Shown here: positions 51,360 through 53,446 of the stretch, in pieces
How positions within the stretch are numbered: the stretch's first letter is position 1
How the letters are laid out: each line of letters begins with the position of its first letter
NCBI GenBank assembly: GCA_017744515.1
Contig: JAGIBF010000054.1
Coordinates: 1 to 53,446, forward strand
Length of the DNA: 53,446 bases
Source: Niastella sp.
GTDB lineage: Bacteria; Bacteroidota; Bacteroidia; Chitinophagales; Chitinophagaceae
Direction of reading: 5' to 3'
Made by a program: the position numbers and the translations under genes
Notes under the pieces: model-generated
Database searches by the model: none
What the model was told of the DNA's origin: nothing
What the model saw: only the letters and a program-made list of their open reading frames with translations

Positions 51360-52850
51360 ATGATCAATTTAAAGACTTTGGAAGTTTGGTTTGTAACCGG
51401 TAGTCAGCATTTGTATGGCCCGGAGACCCTGAAGCAAGTGGCTGATCACGCTCAAACGATTGCTACTGCCCTGAACGCTTCTGCCAAGATACCCGTGACC
51501 GTTCAGTGGAAACCCACTGTCAAGTCGCCTGAAGAAATTTATAAGGTATGCCAGGATGCGAATACTGCTCCTAACTGTATCGGTATTATCGCCTGGATGC
51601 ATACGTTTTCGCCTGCCAAGATGTGGATTGGCGGTCTGAAGATCCTTAGCAAGCCTTTACTGCATTTGCATACGCAGTTCAATCGTGATATTCCCTGGGG
51701 TGATATCGACATGGACTTTATGAACCTGAACCAGAGTGCGCATGGTGACCGTGAATTTGGTTTTATCATGACGCGCATGCGCCTTAACCGCAAGGTGGTG
51801 GTGGGCCACTGGCAGGATGAAGAGGTGCTGGACCGCATCAATGTGTGGACGCGGGTTGCTGCCGGCTGGCACGACTGGCAAGGCGCGCGCTTCGTTCGCT
51901 TTGGCGACAACATGCGTTATGTAGCCGTTACCGATGGCGACAAGGTGGAGGCTGAATATAAGTTTGGTTTCTCTGTCAATACGCATGGTATTGGTGACCT
52001 CGTGAAGGTGATCAATGAAGTGTCTGATGCTTCGGTAGAAAAGCTGATCCAGGAGTATAATGATAAATACAAGCTGGTTGACGTGTTGAAGAAAGGCGGC
52101 AGCCGCTATTCTTCGCTGGTTGACGCTGCACGGATCGAATTGGGTATGCGTGCTTTCCTTGAAGAGGGTAATTATAAGGGTTATTCCGATACGTTTGAAG
52201 ACTTGCATGGCATGAAGCAGCTGCCTGGTATCGCCTCTCAGCGTCTGATGGGCAGCGGGTATGGCTTTGCCGGTGAGGGTGACTGGAAAACGGCCGCACT
52301 GGTGCGCGCCATGAAGGTAATGGGGCAGGGGTTGCCGGGTGGTAATTCTTTCATGGAGGATTATACTTATCACTTCAACCCCCGTAATCCGCTCGTGCTG
52401 GGTTCTCACATGCTTGAAATTTGTGAGTCCATTGCTGAATCCAAGCCTTCCTGTGAAGTGCATGCGCTGGGTATTGGTGGTAAAGAAGATCCGGTGCGTC
52501 TCGTGTTCAACAGTGCACCGGGTAAAGCGCTGAATGCTTCCCTGATCGATATGGGTAATCGTTTCCGTTTCCTCGTGAACGAGGTGGAAGCGGTAGAGGC
52601 TGAGCAGGACCTGCCCAAACTGCCTGTTGCGCGGGTGTTGTGGAAGCCATTGCCTGATATGAAGACAGCTTGCGCGGCCTGGATCCTTGCTGGTGGCGCT
52701 CACCATACTGGTTATAGCCAGAACCTCACTTCCGAGTACCTGCAGGACTTTGCTGAGATTGCCGGTGTTGAGTTTGTGCTGATCAACAAGGACACCAATC
52801 TGTACCAGCTTAAGAATGAGCTGCGGTGGAATGAAGCGTATTATAAGTAG
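51360..52850 (+). CDS. araA: L-arabinose isomerase
   Basis: 496 residues, full family length. Metal and catalytic residues match the E. coli enzyme even in numbering: Glu306 (GFAGEGDWK), Glu333 (FMEDYTYHF) and His350 (LGSHMLE); a late GGAHHTGYS supplies the remaining histidine (448/449). The FVTGSQHLYGPETL start is characteristic. It isomerises L-arabinose to L-ribulose in the cytoplasm, the first step of the pathway. A terminator follows about 100 nt after the stop. Confidence 0.98.
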   Translation: MINLKTLEVWFVTGSQHLYGPETLKQVADHAQTIATALNASAKIPVTVQWKPTVKSPEEIYKVCQDANTAPNCIGIIAWMHTFSPAKMWIGGLKILSKPLLHLHTQFNRDIPWGDIDMDFMNLNQSAHGDREFGFIMTRMRLNRKVVVGHWQDEEVLDRINVWTRVAAGWHDWQGARFVRFGDNMRYVAVTDGDKVEAEYKFGFSVNTHGIGDLVKVINEVSDASVEKLIQEYNDKYKLVDVLKKGGSRYSSLVDAARIELGMRAFLEEGNYKGYSDTFEDLHGMKQLPGIASQRLMGSGYGFAGEGDWKTAALVRAMKVMGQGLPGGNSFMEDYTYHFNPRNPLVLGSHMLEICESIAESKPSCEVHALGIGGKEDPVRLVFNSAPGKALNASLIDMGNRFRFLVNEVEAVEAEQDLPKLPVARVLWKPLPDMKTACAAWILAGGAHHTGYSQNLTSEYLQDFAEIAGVEFVLINKDTNLYQLKNELRWNEAYYK

Positions 52851-52948
52851 AGAATACAGAATTCAGAATACAGAATAGGGGAATCGGATTGGGTGTAGAT
52901 TCTGATAGTACGATGTAGTTTCTACACATTAAAATATTTAATAAAGAT

Positions 52949-52976
52949 GAAGGCACCTGGATGGTGCTTTCATTTT
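52949..52976 (+). terminator. Intrinsic terminator after araA
   Basis: GAAGGCACC (52949-52957) and GGTGCTTTC (52963-52971) form a 9-bp stem with one G-U pair and a 5-nt loop, followed by ATTTTG. It separates araA from the symporter gene, which must then have its own promoter or depend on read-through. Confidence 0.65.
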
Positions 52977-53233
52977 GCTCGTATTGCCAAATATCCGGGA
53001 CAAGAGGTGCCATTGTTATTAAAATTTGATACACAACGTCCAAGGATTGAACAGTATGGTGTGCTTTTTATTAAAATAATCGCTATTTTTCACGTTTGAA
53101 AAGTGCTTTGCATATATGAAATTAAACACAGTCGGTACTCATCATACTAACAGTCGTTCTTCTCTTCAGCTATTCAAGCCTTTCTTCATCCAATTTATAA
53201 TCTTCTAAAACAACCTCTAAACGGTTTCTGCGT
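52977..53233. other. Leader region of the symporter gene
   Basis: About 260 bp, AT-rich, with no ORF of note. It presumably holds the symporter promoter; TTTGAAAAGTGCTTTGCATA near 53093 is suggestive, but no exact TAnnTTTG with good spacing was found. Confidence 0.3.
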
Positions 53234-53446
53234 ATGAATAACAGTCTTGTGTCTTACGATTATTTAATCATCGTACTCTACTTCGTCCTGGTAGGTTCTT
53301 ACGGTTACTGGATCTACCGCCGGAAGAAGAAGGCCGCGATGGATACAAAGGATTTCTTTCTGGCCGAGGGTTCTTTGACCTGGTGGGCCATCGGCGCTTC
53401 CCTGATCGCCTCCAATATTTCTGCCGAGCAGTTTATTGGTATGAGT
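53234..53446 (+). CDS. Sodium/solute symporter (SSS family), 5' part only
   Basis: 71 residues up to the right edge of the window. The first membrane helix (LIIVLYFVLVGSYGYWIY), the basic loop RRKKKAAMDTKDFFLAEGSLTWWAIGASL and the second helix region IASNISAEQFIGMS match the start of SSS/SglT sugar:sodium symporters. Given its position after araBDA it is the likely L-arabinose importer of the inner membrane. About 450-500 residues lie outside the window. Confidence 0.92.
   Translation, partial: MNNSLVSYDYLIIVLYFVLVGSYGYWIYRRKKKAAMDTKDFFLAEGSLTWWAIGASLIASNISAEQFIGMS

Noticed and set aside
1..53446. tRNA or rRNA genes
   Set aside because: No cloverleaf with a GGTTCGAATCC-like arm and no rRNA core sequence was found in the intergenic regions.

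Overview
The window looks like chromosomal DNA of a Bacteroidota bacterium, most likely of the Chitinophaga/Niastella type. The evidence is a SusC/SusD pair, LytTR/LytS signalling, a GH106 rhamnosidase, a NUDIX-type AraR, exact TAnnTTTG -7 promoter elements and RiPP precursors with the Bacteroidota-style KKNKLSLKKIT...GG leader. These assignments rest on reading motifs by eye; no database was searched.

Region 1 (1-13.7 kb) is a class I lanthipeptide-like gene cluster. On the minus strand, four cysteine-rich precursor peptides with a GG leader (11-17 Cys each) are followed by an intrinsic terminator. Beyond it come a two-domain glycosyltransferase, an erythromycin-esterase-like protein and a LanC cyclase that runs off the left edge; the expected LanB dehydratase is not in view. 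Divergently on the plus strand lie a C39-peptidase ABC transporter (which should cut the GG leader and export), a HlyD-type adaptor and a luciferase-like flavin oxidoreductase. A second, paralogous glycosyltransferase and a NodB-type deacetylase close the cluster. The combination suggests a secreted, possibly glycosylated and reduced polycyclic peptide and is the best candidate for an undescribed system.

Region 2 (13.7-26.2 kb) is mixed accessory DNA: a Crp/Fnr regulator with an MDR oxidoreductase, a phytanoyl-CoA-dioxygenase-like gene bracketed by two copies of a hairpin-forming interspersed repeat, a small XRE regulator with a palindromic operator, DUF4177 and orphan small genes, two arrays of 11-bp repeats, an AT-rich island (HsdR_N nuclease, four-TM protein, PLD-like nuclease) that may be a defence module, a SurA-like isomerase and a SUKH protein overlapping an unknown gene.

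Region 3 (26.2-41.8 kb) holds a SusC/SusD pair, a lipoprotein, a LytS kinase / serine hydrolase / LytTR regulator operon, a GH106 alpha-L-rhamnosidase, and a decayed DUF5703 gene fused at its broken end to a 5'-truncated fibre-like gene. Base composition on the plus strand changes from C/A-rich to G/T-rich near 31.1 kb whichever strand the genes use.

Region 4 (41.8-53.4 kb) has a class A beta-lactamase-like lipoprotein and then an arabinan/L-arabinose utilisation locus: the AraR regulator, GH43 and two GH51 arabinofuranosidases (minus strand), and divergently AraB, AraD, AraA and the start of a sodium/solute symporter. The glycosidases release L-arabinose from arabinan, the symporter would import it, and AraA-AraB-AraD convert it to xylulose-5-phosphate.
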